A stretch of DNA of 64,000 nucleotides from Musa acuminata AAA Group. Taxonomy: Eukaryota > Streptophyta > Magnoliopsida > Zingiberales > Musaceae. The stretch is taken from the NCBI RefSeq assembly GCF_036884655.1, contig NC_088327.1:16261001-16325000 (forward strand), written 5' to 3'. The translations under genes were made by a program, and so were the position numbers. Below are positions 11,475 through 30,500 of the stretch, in pieces (within the stretch, counting starts at the first letter, position 1; every line of letters begins with the position of its first letter). The notes beneath the pieces are model-generated. The model saw only the letters and a program-made list of their open reading frames with translations. It did no database searches and was not told where the DNA came from.

Positions 11475-12640
11475 TGTTATGATCAAGTCGGCACTAAGAG
11501 AGGGGGGTGAATCAGTGCTTCTAGGAAAACGACATCGATTCAAAAATATCATACGATAAAACCGTATCAGAAAGACGTTTAACTTTAAATATTTGCAAGA
11601 GTAGTAATGAGTAGGTAAAGCAATTACAAAATAAGTAAACAAGCAGAGAAAGGGAGGCACACTAATTTGATAGTGGTTCAATCATCATAACCTACGTCTA
11701 CTCCTGATTCCTCTTCACTCGAGGCCATTGGCTTCCACTACTGATCTTCTTTCCAATGGGCGAAGCTCAACTACTCTTATAACTCTTTTTCCCATTTTCA
11801 CGGGTTCAAGAGTTAACCTTTACAAGCCACTCATCCCTCTCTTAAACTAAAACCAAAACTTAGAGTTAGAGGAGAATTCTCAAGGATTTACCATAAAGTT
11901 TTCATACTACTTTTGTTTTACTTATTGTCTTGACCGAGCAGGGATGAATGAGGTATTTATAGACCATAAATAGATTCAAATTTGGAGCCAAAACTATCTC
12001 ACCCTGGGTTTTAGGGGTATTAGTGATACCACTGCTAGTACTAGACGGTACCATCACTTGTAGACTGACACTAGACGATACCATCATCTAATCTGGGCAA
12101 TACCACCGCCTGACAGAGCCTCGAAGATTGAGCTTTAGCGATGCCATCGCTTGATAGGATGGTACCACCACTTGGTAGCATTAATTGCCAATGGTACCAC
12201 CGCCCGGTTTGGCGATACTACTGTCCAAACCACCTAAGAGGTCGAGCCTCAAGCGGTTCCACTGCCCAGTTTATGTTGTTCCACCACCTAGTTTGTGCTG
12301 TGCCACCACCTAACGTGGCTCCAAGTGGCTAAATGGACCATTCAACCGGCCCAATTCAATCATATTTTGGGTCCAGTTGGCCCCTAATTGAATTAATAGG
12401 ATTTCTCCCAAAACTAACTCAAATTAAAGTTCTAACAACGATATTTAACGCTAAAACAATTATGATATAATAATTTAAGTTGTTCGACACGTCAATTATT
12501 CAACCGACACCTCGGTGAACTTCCACGAACTTCCGGTGATCTTCCAGCGAACTTCCAACGAGCTTTCGGTGAACTCCCGATGAACTTCTGGCAAGCTTTC
12601 GGTGAACTCCCGATAAACTTCTGGCAAGCTTTCACTACAT
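11475..12640 (-). repeat. Inverted 5' LTR of a Sirevirus-like element
   Basis: On the minus strand the end CCCCCCTCTCTTAGTGCC..ATAACA matches the ends of the other Sirevirus-like LTRs. The TGGTACC-type palindromic block (12020-12310) and the GAAGTTC-type short repeats (12500-12640) are present in the same order. The start (expected TGTTGAATC) is not recognisable, so the boundary near 12640 is approximate. Confidence 0.7.
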
Positions 12641-13590
12641 CGTCTAATCCTTCTGTGTATCCCTTGATTCATCCGACCCAATTCTTGATCATTGACTTTG
12701 ACCTAACATTCGATTCTTCTTTATTTTTATTTTTTTTACACTGTGATTTTGGACATGAATCCATGGGCTATATATTGACATATGTGTTGAGGCAATACTC
12801 TTTTGACTAGCTAGATGGGAGCCATCTAGCTCAACCGACGGTTGCTCTGATGGTAATGAGATCCTCACATCCTCTTTTGAAACAAAGGGGGGCTATCGTA
12901 GGATTCTTGCTCAGGCAATCAAAGTTTTTGTGGCTAACACGATCATAATTGAAACAAACAAAGGACAGTTTCTCATAAGAAAGAAGTTAAAAAAAATTTA
13001 TCTTATAGTTAGCCAACTCAAATGCCATGTTTCAGAGGTCGTGAGAGATCCACCTCCACAATATCCCACACGAAATGTTCTCCCTCAAAGGACAAAGAAC
13101 GTTCATCTAGTTTAAGAAACAATCTACCAAAGATCACTATCATAGCTTACGTATTTTTGAAAACTCATCACCCTCAAAGACGACAAAATTCTTATAAGAG
13201 CTCTTCTTGATGCGTTAAAAAATGTCGGATGAGAGATACGAACAACCTTCGTTAGAAACCCTTACATGTCCACCCGAGATGATTCGGACCTAGTTGCTTA
13301 AGACCCTCACTGCTTATATGACTTATCAATAGTATTAACAGCAGGCATGAAGGATAGAGCCGAGGCGAGAATTTAGCCTACTCTATGGTACAAGTTTCTC
13401 ACCCATCGAAGAGAAGTCCACTCTCTACTAGTATTACTTTTCGCATCTACCTTGGTTGCCTACAACTAAAGATGGCTTGGAAGATTTATTTTCTATTGTT
13501 GAGACGTGTCAAATCGTAATCTCCTGGATTGATCAAGTTGGACCATAGGATAAGGATCCTCTCCGATTGATACAATTATCTGATTCTGCA
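12641..13590. other. Unassigned, probably degenerate repeat DNA
   Basis: No gene is recognised. A short palindromic stretch, TAGCTAGATGGGAGCCATCTAGCT, lies near 12808-12831. The piece from 12830 on looks like old transposon sequence, but no domain can be read. Confidence 0.35.
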
Positions 13591-13594
13591 GTGA

Positions 13595-13681
13595 TCACAT
13601 CTCAACCGTTTATTTATCTTTAAGTCACATCTTCACCGTCCATTTATAAGGGGGATTGTGAAATGGACGTTTGAGATGTGA
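13595..13681 (+). promoter_or_regulatory. Three copies of a 21-bp element upstream of the MSI1-like gene
   Basis: A 21-bp element whose core reads CACATCTCAACCGTCCATTT occurs at 13595-13615 and 13625-13645 as direct copies and at 13661-13681 inverted. Each copy differs from the others at about three positions. The first copy also contains AACGG on the reverse strand, the core of the M-phase MSA element, but the others do not. The location, about 125-210 bp before the ATG, fits a promoter role. That role is inference. Confidence 0.5.
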
Positions 13682-13768
13682 GGAATGGGTCGACGGGTGG
13701 TCGAGATGTAACGAGTCGATTTCCCCTGGAGAAGATCCCAACTCAAGGTTAAATACATGGCCATCTCA

Positions 13769-13804
13769 CCCGCCCGCCATTACCACTGAGTTTTGGCGGG
13801 CGGG
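13769..13804 (+). promoter_or_regulatory. Perfect 11-bp inverted repeat with E2F-like sites at the start codon
   Basis: CCCGCCCGCCA (13769-13779) and TGGCGGGCGGG (13794-13804) are exact reverse complements separated by 14 bases, and the right arm ends directly before the ATG at 13805. TTTTGGCGGG fits the E2F consensus TTTSSCGS, and the left arm carries the same core on the other strand. MSI1/RBAP proteins act with the retinoblastoma pathway, so E2F control is plausible but unproven here. Confidence 0.5.
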
Positions 13805-20053
<6,249 letters not shown>

Positions 20054-20450
20054 GCAATATGCTACCTCAATTGTCTAATAGCTTTCTTCTTTTTCTGAAG
20101 TTTTGAGTGGGGTGAAGTGAAACACATAACTTGATCTTTTTCAATCGTGATTTGGACAGTCAGGCTCTGATCCTGCAAGTTAAACTTCTGAGCTAGTTTT
20201 ATTCAACTTCTTGGTAGGTGGGTGCAAAGACAGAGCAGCAGTGGAATTGGCATTGGCAAAGTTGGTTTCCAAGAATGACCCAAATGGAACTCTTGGTGAG
20301 CTTTTGGCAACTGTTTTTAGTCTGTTGAGACAAGCTGTGTACTATTACTTAGTTGCTGGTGTGTTTCCAAATTATATGTGCCTATCAATGCATTTTTATT
20401 GTTGCAGTATGTAATCTGTTGACACAAGCTGGTTTATGGTTTTTTTTAAT
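20054..20450 (+). other. Probable 3' UTR of the MSI1-like gene
   Basis: T-rich, non-coding sequence directly after the stop, with an AATAAAA signal at about 20448. A 60-codon open stretch at 20211-20414 shows no recognisable protein family. Confidence 0.45.
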
Positions 20451-21415
20451 AAAATTAAAACTCATAAAGATATTATTCATAGAATAAAAATAGGATGATT
20501 AAAATGATAAGAAGGAATAAGAGTTATGTGATGCTATGTTTATGAGAGAAGTTTGTTGGGTATCTTTGATGCTTTTATATATGAATATATCTCTTAAGAA
20601 AGAAAAAAAATTATATATATTTTTAATTCTTAAATAAGTATCACTTGGAAAGAAAATAAAATAAGTAGAAATCATTTAAAATGATTATTACCAATGGTCT
20701 GAGAGATAATAAATTTTTTAAAAAAATTATCAATAAAGATTAAAATATTCTTAATTAAAGATATGGCCGATCCTAATAATGGCTAAAAAAATCCCAAAGA
20801 GGAAACAAAGCATACGATGGACTAATCATGTCTTTGCGCGACCAACATGTCATGTTGTGTACCTCTGACTTCTTTTTGTGTAGAGTGACAAGACTGTCTC
20901 TCTCTCTCTCTTTGACGATTCCAAGAATATACTGACCCCAAGAATCAGATCTCCAACTTCTTTGTCATATTTTATGGCTGTCGACTGCTTGGTGTAAATC
21001 AAGTGATGTTTGCTTGACGATTCCATTTCTCGTAGTTTATTTTGCCTCGCTGGTTTCTCGATGACTGTGGAACACTCGTTTAATAGATGTTGCCCATCGT
21101 CAACACAGTCGGCTTATGTTTTCCTCACCCAAGCGAGCTCGTGTGCACATCGACCGCAGGTGTTTGAGACAGTAAGTATCTCATGAATTATTCCGAGGAT
21201 TTTTCAGGCACGTCTGACAAAGTTCACAGAAAAGAATAGAACAAATCAAAAAGGAGTTCCGGCGACAGATGTAGTAGCACTTTAATCCATCAGCTTTTAC
21301 ATGTCCGCTCTCGAGCCTCCGTTTCCTCCGATTATTTCCTTTGGGCAATATCCAAAAACGAAGTCCCAGATTTTTTTTTTTTTTCTGGATATTACACATA
21401 CATAAAGAATTGAGA
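20451..21415. other. Intergenic DNA, no gene seen
   Basis: AT-rich with a short CT run at 20898-20911. The part from 20800 to 21180 is less AT-rich, but no exon or repeat family is recognised. Confidence 0.4.
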
Positions 21416-22920
21416 GATTTTCTTAGAAAATATTTATATTTTAAATATTTTTTAAAAAATATCTTTTCTTTTTATTGTTTAATAATATTTTAAATTTAAA
21501 AATACTTAAAATATTCATCAAAATTTTCATCTATTTTAATTAATTTTTACTCTTAAAATATTTTTATTTAATTCAAATATAATATTTTTCTACAATATCG
21601 ATTTACTAAAATACTATAGATATTATTAAAAAATATTATAAATGACATCATACCATACATCTTTGATTGTCACTCATAGATCATTATCTTATTTATTTTT
21701 TAAATAATATCTTTAAATTTAAAAATACTTAAAATTTTCTCATTAAAAATTTTATCTCTTTTTATCAATTAAAATATTTTTAAATTATTTTATAATATTT
21801 TTATAAATATTTATAATATTTTATTAATGTACTAAATATATTATAAGTAGCATCATATCATGTCTCTTTGAGTGTCATTATTTATAGGGAAATTTTAGGC
21901 CTGTAATTAACGTTATTAAAGTTAAAAATGTATTTAAATATGTTGCTGCCTTAATACCGTCAACCAGGAGTCGTCACGACTCGATCTTGACATGAAGATG
22001 CAAAGTTATCTAAGTGACTCTTGTGATGATCAAGTGAGGCGGTTGCTATGGGGAATGAGGTGGTCAAGGTAGATCCGAGGTAGTCTTCATGCGTTCGATG
22101 TAGGTTTTGATCGTCTTAGAGATTCTACACAAAGATCGATGCCGAAAGGGATTTTTCGACGTGACTCCTCCGACAATTAAATTATAGCTCATTCTGAAGT
22201 AATGGGGATGAGAGGATTCTGGATGAGGGGAGTCTAATCCCTAAGTAGACGCCGAGGATTAGCTCTTACACTTGGGCAATCGGGGGAACCACCCATGATT
22301 TTCTTAGAAAATATATATATTTTTAAATATTTTAAAAATAAATATCTTCTTTTTTATTTTTAATAAATTTTTAATTTAAAAATACTTAAAAATATTCCTT
22401 AAAAAATTTATCATATTTTTTTAATTAATTTTTAAGTCTTAAAATGGTTTCATTTAATTCATCTATATAATATTTTTAATAATATTTACAATATTGATGT
22501 ATCAGAAATAGTATATATTATTAAAAATATTATAAGTGACATAATGTTATACTCATAGACTATTACAATATTTTATTTTTTAAATAATATCTTTTATATT
22601 AAAAATACTTAAAAAAATATCAAAATTTTTATCTATATTTATCAATTATTTTTTGTTATTTAACTCGTTTATAATATTTTTAATAATATTTATAAATATT
22701 TTATTTATACAAAATATTTATAAGTGACATCATATCATACTTCTTTTAGTATCATTATTTATAGATCATAATAAAATAGTTTAGACTTATAATTAATCTG
22801 ATTGAAGCTAAAAACTCCTTTCAATTATTTATTATCATTATTTATAGATAGATCATAATAAAATATTTTAGACTTATAATTAATCTGATTGAAGCTAAAA
22901 AATATTTAAATTATTTATTA
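21416..22920. repeat. Decayed AT-rich direct repeats flanking a GC-richer insert
   Basis: The stretch starting GATTTTCTTAGAAAATAT at 21416 recurs at 22297 and stays colinear for about 530 bp in both places. Each copy is made of two related halves of about 270 bp (note the repeated AAAAATACTTAAAA). Between them, 21940-22296 is a different, GC-richer sequence with no coding content. A further roughly 70-85-bp tandem duplication (22763-22830 and 22832-22915) carries TTAGACTTATAATTAATCTG in both copies. Confidence 0.65.
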
Positions 22921-24112
22921 TATTTGATTTTAAGTAGACTTTTCTGATGACCAAAGCCCTATAACAGGTCAAAAATATTATAATAAACTAAAATATAAAA
23001 AAAATAAAAAATAAATAAAAATACTATTTAAGAAAATAAAATAAAATGAGATACCAATTGAAAAATACCCTGTTTATAAAAAAAATCTCCCATAAAGAAA
23101 GAATCACATGTATATAATATCCGAAACGAAGTACTCTTTTGTCCTTCTTATCCACAGATAAGGCACATCGAGTCACGCTTCTAAACACCCTGCATGCTTC
23201 CTAGATTGTATTGAAGTGGTATCACATATAGGCCGAAAAAGATCACTTTGATCCCAACAAAATCCCTCTTAGAGAGAGTCGAGATTAGAATCCCAAAGCT
23301 GAGCATCCACAATACTCGCACACGCGATTTTGATCGGAGCGTCAAAGAACGATTGAAGGGGTGAAAGCAGCGTTTACTACTATTATTCTCTGGAAAGATA
23401 GTTTTGGATCATGTACAATGAGTGTGGAAAGAAGCAAAAGGAAGCAATTAGGGTGGTGGGCTTGCTGACCCCGCCGGAAATCACCATCTGATCTTGTCAA
23501 CTTGGAAAAGACCGTGGAGTAGTAGACCTCACCATCACAACAATGGTGACGGTAAGATCTTATCGCGTGATCAACTTATCTACAAGCACGACATATTTCA
23601 CCCTTTCTGTCATGGCAGCTGGATTGCACTCGAAGGCGTAAAGAAGAGGGAAGAAGATAGGACAGGAGGTGAAGGTTGCTGGTCTTACTTGTCGTAAAGA
23701 TCATCCGAGATGCACTGTTATTGATGAAACGAAAGGAGAAGAAGACGCAGGGAGACAGCTAGGATACTACAAGTAGACACGTTGATCCAATGCAAGAAAC
23801 TCAACTAGCGTCAAGCGCTACCTGCTGTCAAAAGAACAAACACGAAGCATCCATGTCGCAGAAGACCATATGAGAGAAGATAGGTCCATATGTGTACACC
23901 GAGAGGGAGAGAGAGAGAGAGAGAGACTTGTTTATTTTGTAGGATTAGATGCAGCAGCTTAGGACTGTCTTGTTCCTCTGCAAGGAGCTTGCCATGCCTT
24001 GCAAAAGCAAAACCTGTGACAAGCTCAACTCACTGTCCTGTAAGAAGAGAGCGAGAGAGGGTTGCATCTGCCGCAGCCGCTGAGGTTGAAGCTCCTAGGC
24101 TCCCCTCTTTCC
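22921..24112. other. Intergenic DNA downstream of the FD-like gene
   Basis: 22921-23090 matches a dispersed repeat also present at 42140-42355 (shared CTATAACAGG and AAAATAAAATGAGA/GGGAGA blocks). From 23100 to 24112 the composition is more balanced, and a GA run lies at 23906-23925. This part could include the 3' UTR of the minus-strand bZIP gene. No other gene is recognised. Confidence 0.4.
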
Positions 24113-24977
24113 TCAAAACGGAGCAGTTGAGGTTCTTTGGAGCTTCCGCTTCTTGGCGGCAGGTGGCTGAGCCGCCATCGTCTGCTTAAGCAACTGCGCA
24201 AGCAAAAGGAGGACATGAGCGGGCGAGAAAGTACAATAGGATCCTGCACATAGGAGACTAAGGTAGCCTTCTCTTGCGGACGCAGACTCATGGAAGGTCC
24301 CTGTTGTTGGGTCTATGGATTACCTCCTCGTACATGAGCTTTAGCTTCCTGTTCTCTTCCAAAAGATGCTCTACTGCCGTCTCCAGCTCGCTCGTATAAG
24401 CCTGTTTAGGAACTCTTAAGAGACTGCAGAATTCAGAGAAGAGCCAAGAGAGAAAGAGAGACGAGGATCATGCCTGTTTCCTGGCTCTGGACCGAGCAGC
24501 CGACTCCCGGTTCTTGATCATTCGCTTCTTCCGCCCGTCGACGACGGTGCCGTCGCCGTTCTCGAAGGCCCCGTTCCTGATCATCGCGAACCCAGCGGAG
24601 CAGCTGGAGAAGGAGCCGTCGCTGTTGCTGCAGTTGGAATTTGGGCTGAGGCAGTCGAGGAACTGGCCGGGCCCGAGGCTGAGGGTGGCGGGGCGGCGAA
24701 CGCAGCATGTGGGAGGGATCGGATCCGCCACCCTGAAGGCTCCGGAGAGGAAGTCCTGCAGGGTGACGCCGGCGACGTAGGTGGAGGTGGACGTGGGATT
24801 GGAGTCGTGATGGTAGTGGAGCGAGAGGGGAGGCGTGGAGGGCATGTCTTGGTTGAGGCTGCTGAGGCTGATGTCCTTCCACACCTCCACCTCCTCCATC
24901 GCCTTCCCTGGGGTCTGAGACGGCGCCATAGACGAGGAGGAGGAAGAGGTCATCGGAGAGGAGACTACTCCACTCAT
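24113..24977 (-). CDS. FD-like: FD-like group A bZIP transcription factor
   Basis: Three exons on the minus strand are placed at 24977-24474, 24401-24324 and 24193-24113, giving 220 aa. The N-terminal part is Ser-rich. VTLQDFLSGA at 71-80 is a conserved block. The basic region 149-167 (RKKRMIKNRESAARSRARK) has the bZIP N-x7-R spacing (N156, R164). Heptad leucines are at 174, 181, 188 and 195. The C-terminus KLQRTSTAPF is the SAP motif, whose Thr (T217) corresponds to the residue phosphorylated in FD for 14-3-3 binding. FD proteins recruit florigen (FT) complexes to floral identity genes in the nucleus. Intron 1 appears to use a GC donor (CAG/GCATGA), because reading through gives a stop right after the basic region. 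Intron 2 is GT-AG. The start is the ATG at 24977, which opens the frame 26 bp from a very large microsatellite. An ABF-like identity is less likely, given the short length and SAP tail. Confidence 0.87.
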
Positions 24978-25001
24978 GGCAACACACACAGAGATTGGCT
25001 T

Positions 25002-25134
<133 letters not shown>

Positions 25135-25230
25135 TAATAGTAAGCAAGCTTCTGGCTTCTTCTTGTGCTTGTTTGTTGTTCCGTCTTGCACAAAGTGGAG
25201 CCCTGCGAGGGCAATTAACGTACCGGGGAT

Positions 25231-25423
25231 CACGTGGAGAAGGCGTCCTGCGGCCTCCAGCCTCATGATTTTGCTACGGCCATCGCCTGCCACGGACAGG
25301 GAAGCAGCATTCTAAAAATGAGTATGGCCTGGTTAACTTCTTTTGGGTTGGCCGAGGGGGCAGCCGGAGTACGTGGGGTATGACACGTCCGTAGCTCTGC
25401 GTGGGGCCGTGGCATGCTTTATA
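25231..25423 (-). promoter_or_regulatory. Candidate promoter/leader of the FD-like gene
   Basis: The minus-strand reading of 25418-25423 is TATAAA, about 440 bp upstream of the ATG. A G-box CACGTG lies at 25231-25236, and ACGTGG/ACACGTCC motifs near 25371-25390 resemble ABREs. Assignment as TATA box and 5' UTR is inference from position. Confidence 0.4.
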
Positions 25424-25431
25424 CACAGAGC

Positions 25432-26987
25432 GGGAAGGAGATGAGGACCGTCAAAGGCAAAGACGGGGAGACAGAGGGAATCTGAGGTCGCCGTAGGGTG
25501 GCACTCACTACGGGATGTTTGATATCTGATGCAGCGCCATGTGTGTCAAAGACAAAAAGCTCAAACAAACATATTAATTAAAATGGTATCACGGAAATCT
25601 GATACAGTAAAGAGTAGCATGCGTGTCTGACAAAAATGGTAATCCTTTTTTTTTACTGTTTTCTTTAAGATTAAAATATGAGAGATGAAATCTTCTAGCG
25701 TTCACCGGATTAGAATTTTGATACAGTACAATAATTGAGGTTCTCATTCCCAAATCGAATACCGGTATGTGCAAGGACGCAAATTACACTCTCCCCTTTG
25801 GGTGGTGAGATGACAGTACTAAGGACCACTAAAGGGTCACTGTGGGATTATATTGATAAATCCAGCAATTTACCTCATGCTTATTTACATCTCATGGCCT
25901 CAGAAGCCTGACATGTGATAAGATGTGACAAGCTTCACATGACCTAATACAATTTTTTTTGTGCCATTATCACAGATCTGTTAGCTGTTGAGCATGCTTG
26001 TAACAAATCATCTACGGAAAGAAATCTGGAAGGGTCTATTTGCAAGAGGAATAACTATTATGCGTTGATTTGGACTCAATTTACTCGCACATTCTATTTA
26101 AAGTTGCATTCAAATGGTCTAAACTTGCCCCTGAAAGAGTGGTTACCTGTCTCATGAGTGTGATCTTCCATGCCGGTTTGTCTGCTAGGCTTGCTCAGGT
26201 CTCTTCCATCAGCGAAAACAAATCCACACGTTTCCAGCAAATCATCTTTGAAGACAAATATTCTGCAACTCCATGGATGATTACACAAACGGTAATATGC
26301 ATAAGATATACGACAGATCTCAGCCTGTGTCGTGGATAATCTATCTATTCAATCCATCAAATAATTTGAGGCGATTATTTGCAGCTGCAATTAAAGAATA
26401 ATAGGTATATGTAATGTAACCATGATAGTATTGGAAACTATAACCATGCCCGCAGATTCAGCTATGGGGAGATGAGAACCGCTATGCGCCGCTGATTAAA
26501 TCCATTTCTTACCCCCCAACAACGGTGGTATGTGACAGCAAAAGGCTGGGGATTCAGAAAGCCCATCCCAAGGAGCCATGCCAATGAGAAACGCCAATCC
26601 GAAACCTCCTTTCCACTATATGGTAGTAGCAGTTCAACCTAGAGATAATTGACTGGAAGTTAAATCTCTCAAATTCTTTCTTCGTTTCTGTCATTTTTTT
26701 CCCCCTTCTTTATTGGTTGATGCCCATTTGCAGCCAAGGCGAAGACCTCAACTAATGGCTCTCAACAATCAATCCTTTTACATTCTCCGGTTCTGACTCA
26801 TGCATTCGAATTTCAACGAGTCTCTCCTGGCTAATCTTTTCACAGTTCTGACTGATTGGGACGACTGACCGGTCTCCATCTTCAGTAAGAGAATCCTGCA
26901 TCTAGTTGTTGAAACTTCCAGATGCTGATCTACTTCAAAGTACCTCATTATGAATCTGACAAGTACTATTGGGGGGTTCCCACAAGT
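25432..26987. other. Intergenic DNA between the FD-like gene and the LARP gene
   Basis: Contains the upstream region of the FD-like gene and the probable 3' UTR of the minus-strand LARP gene (toward 26987). Short similar phrases around ATCTGATGCAG and ATCTGATACAG recur at 25525-25620. No exon with a recognisable domain is seen. Confidence 0.4.
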
Positions 26988-27345
26988 CTAACTCATACTA
27001 TGATGGGAAGAACCCTCGTCTAGTCCAAAAGTATGCATGTGAGCAATGACTGAATCATAGCCTGGTGTTAGTGGAGATTGGGAACCAGAAGCAAGATCAT
27101 ACTGATTTGGGGTTGGTGGCATCATCCATTTCATCCAATCACCACGTTTCCTTATTTTCTCACCCTGCATCAGAGTGCATCAACAACTGCAGAAGTTAGC
27201 ATATGGCCCAAATAAATTTACGTAAGTGTAAAACAAATTACTTATTAGTAAGGTATGCAATTTCAAATAATACCGCTCGATACGGGCGGTACGTACCGGT
27301 CCGTCAGTTTATCGGTACACGAACCATCCGTTACCAGACGGAATG

Positions 27346-27376
<31 letters not shown>

Positions 27377-27528
27377 GACATCACGTCACTTTTTTCGGCG
27401 ATGTTGTCGAGGCGACGCGATGTCACCTTTTTCGGTGATGTCGCCTTATATATAAGAATATTTATATATAAATATATATATCTTATATATATAAAAATAA
27501 GACGACGTCAACTTTTATAAAAATATTA

Positions 27529-27583
<55 letters not shown>

Positions 27584-30500
27584 TGAACGATATACCGCTC
27601 GGTATACAGTTTCGTACCGTAACGAGCGAACGTCGAAACTCCGTTACGATACAAAATTTCATACCTTGTTTTTTAGTATCCTTTTATTTTGCAGCTGCAT
27701 AAGAATAACCACAATGGCAGTAACATATTGGAAATTGGCATTGATCAAGACTTGGCAAAGGCACCTACTTATGACTATCCTATGTACAGGAATATAAAGC
27801 ATATACAAATAAGAAGAAATAAAATGAAAAGTTGTAAGCTGTACCTGCACTTCTACCACTGTTGAACCTCGTACTGCATCCAATATATGTGGCATGTCCC
27901 TTGTCAACTGTTTGACCTGCAGGAAACGAAACACAAACAATTCCATTTGTGATTAAAATATGGACGAAATGGAAGAAGATCCAGCAAATGACTAAAGCAT
28001 ATTAACAAAACTATCCAGATCCTATAAATAATGGTTTTCTCCAGCCATCCACAAAACACAGCTAGCACAGCTAGTCAACATAATATGTTGATCATGCCTA
28101 ATAAGAATCCTGCCCAATATAAATTCATTTATATAAAGTCAAACCAAAACTTCAGTAGATAGCTATCACAGATGAGGACGGTTAGATACCCAAAAGTCAA
28201 TTTGCACTATTGTCAAAACTAACAGACTGCTAAAACCAGTTCAAAACTTGGTAATAGTCTCACTAAAATAAGAAAATATTCAATGACAGTAAGACAAAAT
28301 TATCCTTCCATAACCCAGGAAAGAATAATATGGACATGAACAAGCAGAAAGTTAAAAGAACATAGAAAGCTTCAACATAATCCAGGTATTAAATTTTGTA
28401 AAGAGCTGTGCAATCCTTCTTGCAGCTGAACAAGACAGGCGGCACCAGCATCCCTTTTGTCAGTATAGACACCGGCCTCACAGCCAAACTTTTTGACAGA
28501 TCAAATCCAAAATGTAATGAATATAAAAAAGCTTTGATATAATGTGACCCATGATAGGACCTGCACTGCAATTTTTCCCAAGTGTCATAAAAATCCTCCA
28601 TCCCATAGTTGTTTGAACCAAACTAGATTAGATGATCGGACCAGAAAAATTGAGAAATGAACCATTGGTCAGTCTCATCCACTTATCGATAAAAACTCAA
28701 AATAAGCCAGCTATCTGACCAGTTTTTAATTTTTTAATATAGCTAAAATTACTTACAAACCCTTCCCTTAAACCTTCTTACCATTTATTTTAGAGGGAAG
28801 TTATGTTAATTTTAAATTAGGATTAAAGTGAGAAAGAAAATACCCTTGCTTATCTGATCATTCCTCTCCTACCTCCTCTTCCTTCGATCCCCTCCACCTC
28901 CTTGCTTCATTTGACCACCCTTCTCTCTCCACCCTCTCTATCTCGTTTGTCTCGTCTCCCTTTGGCCATCCATCTCCTTACATCTTCCCTCATACATTGT
29001 CTATTTCTCTTTACTCAGCAACTCCTTTACTACCAGCCACTCCTCTTTCTTCAACAAGGTCTTTCTACCAACCACTCCTCTTTCTTCAATAATGTCATTC
29101 TTCAGCCGCTCACATTTCCATAGCCATCTACTTTGTTGCTATAGCTTCTTGTTGTATTTCACCATATTAGAGGTTTTAAAAACTTGAATATGATATGGAA
29201 TGGACTTCTGTGGGGTAGAACTACATGACAGTTTGATAACTAGAAACTATAATTTTGATCTTTAAGTTCATATGTATTTGATATTTGAGTCATGATAATT
29301 ATGCTGCATGTATTTATTTCATATTGCTAAACAATTTATTTTTGTTTGGACTACTGTAATTATTTTTTAAAAAACTTATCATGTTTTTTTTTTGTGAAGA
29401 TTTATGCTTATAATATTAGTTGATGTTATTTTTTATTATTCGCATTTATGTTTAAGATTGTTCTATTTTTTTATTAAAATAGATACTTTTAGGTTTTTAA
29501 AATAATTTCTAATACTATAAATAATTTTATATATTTTTAAATATTTTTTTAAATAGACATATAGTTTGACCCGTCGACCTACTGATGCAACTAGTGACCC
29601 AAGGCTTGACCAGAACACTTTGTAGTTTGGTTACGATAACTATGTTCCATATTGTAATCAAAGCTAGCTGATAGACAAGAGAGAGAAAGTGCGAATAGGC
29701 TTACCACCTATACAACTCAGTATTGACAGCAATACCAGGTGACACAGGTGATATGATAATTATGCTGCATGTATTTATTTCATATTGCTGAACAATTTAT
29801 TTTCGTTTGGACTACTGTAATTATTTAAAAAAAAAAACTATCACGCTTTTTTTTGTTAAAATTTATGTTTATAATATTAGTTGATGTTATTTTTTATTAT
29901 TTGCATTTATGTTTAATATTGTTCTATTTATTTAATAAAATAGATACTTTTAGGTTTTTAAAATAATTTCTAATACTATAAATAATTTTATATATTTTTA
30001 AATAATTTTTTAAATAGACATATAGTTTGACCCGTTGGCGTACTGATGCAACTAGTGACCCAAGGCTTGACTATAATATTTTGTAGTTTGGTTACGATAA
30101 CTATGTTACATATTGTAATCAAAGCTAGCTGATAAACAAGAGAGAGAGTGCGAATAGGCTTACCACTGATACAACTCAGTGTTGACAACAATACCAGGTG
30201 ACACACAGTGTGGAACTAGACCAAGCAAAACTATTCAGTGTGGTCAAACAAGCATACAACAGTCAATACAGACCAATCTAACTAAAATTATAATCCTTGG
30301 TCGTAGGAATGTCTAGGTTCAATATATTTGTAGTCAATGCTTATATATCTATGTTTTTCAATTAGACATGAATTTTGATAAATGAAACAATGCTTCATTG
30401 GGTTAGATGTTACTTAGTAATATTTCTAATCTCTATCATGAATAATTTTCCACCACCTAGTCTATTATTTCTTCATTTCATAGTTTCTACCTCTCACCTT

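Noticed and set aside
20211..20414. Short open frame after the MSI1-like stop
   Set aside because: No family match and no good ATG; probably 3' UTR.
26094..26288. Minus-strand frame between the FD-like and LARP genes as a possible extra exon
   Set aside because: The LARP reading already ends at a normal stop (26988) after the La motif; no domain is visible in the frame.
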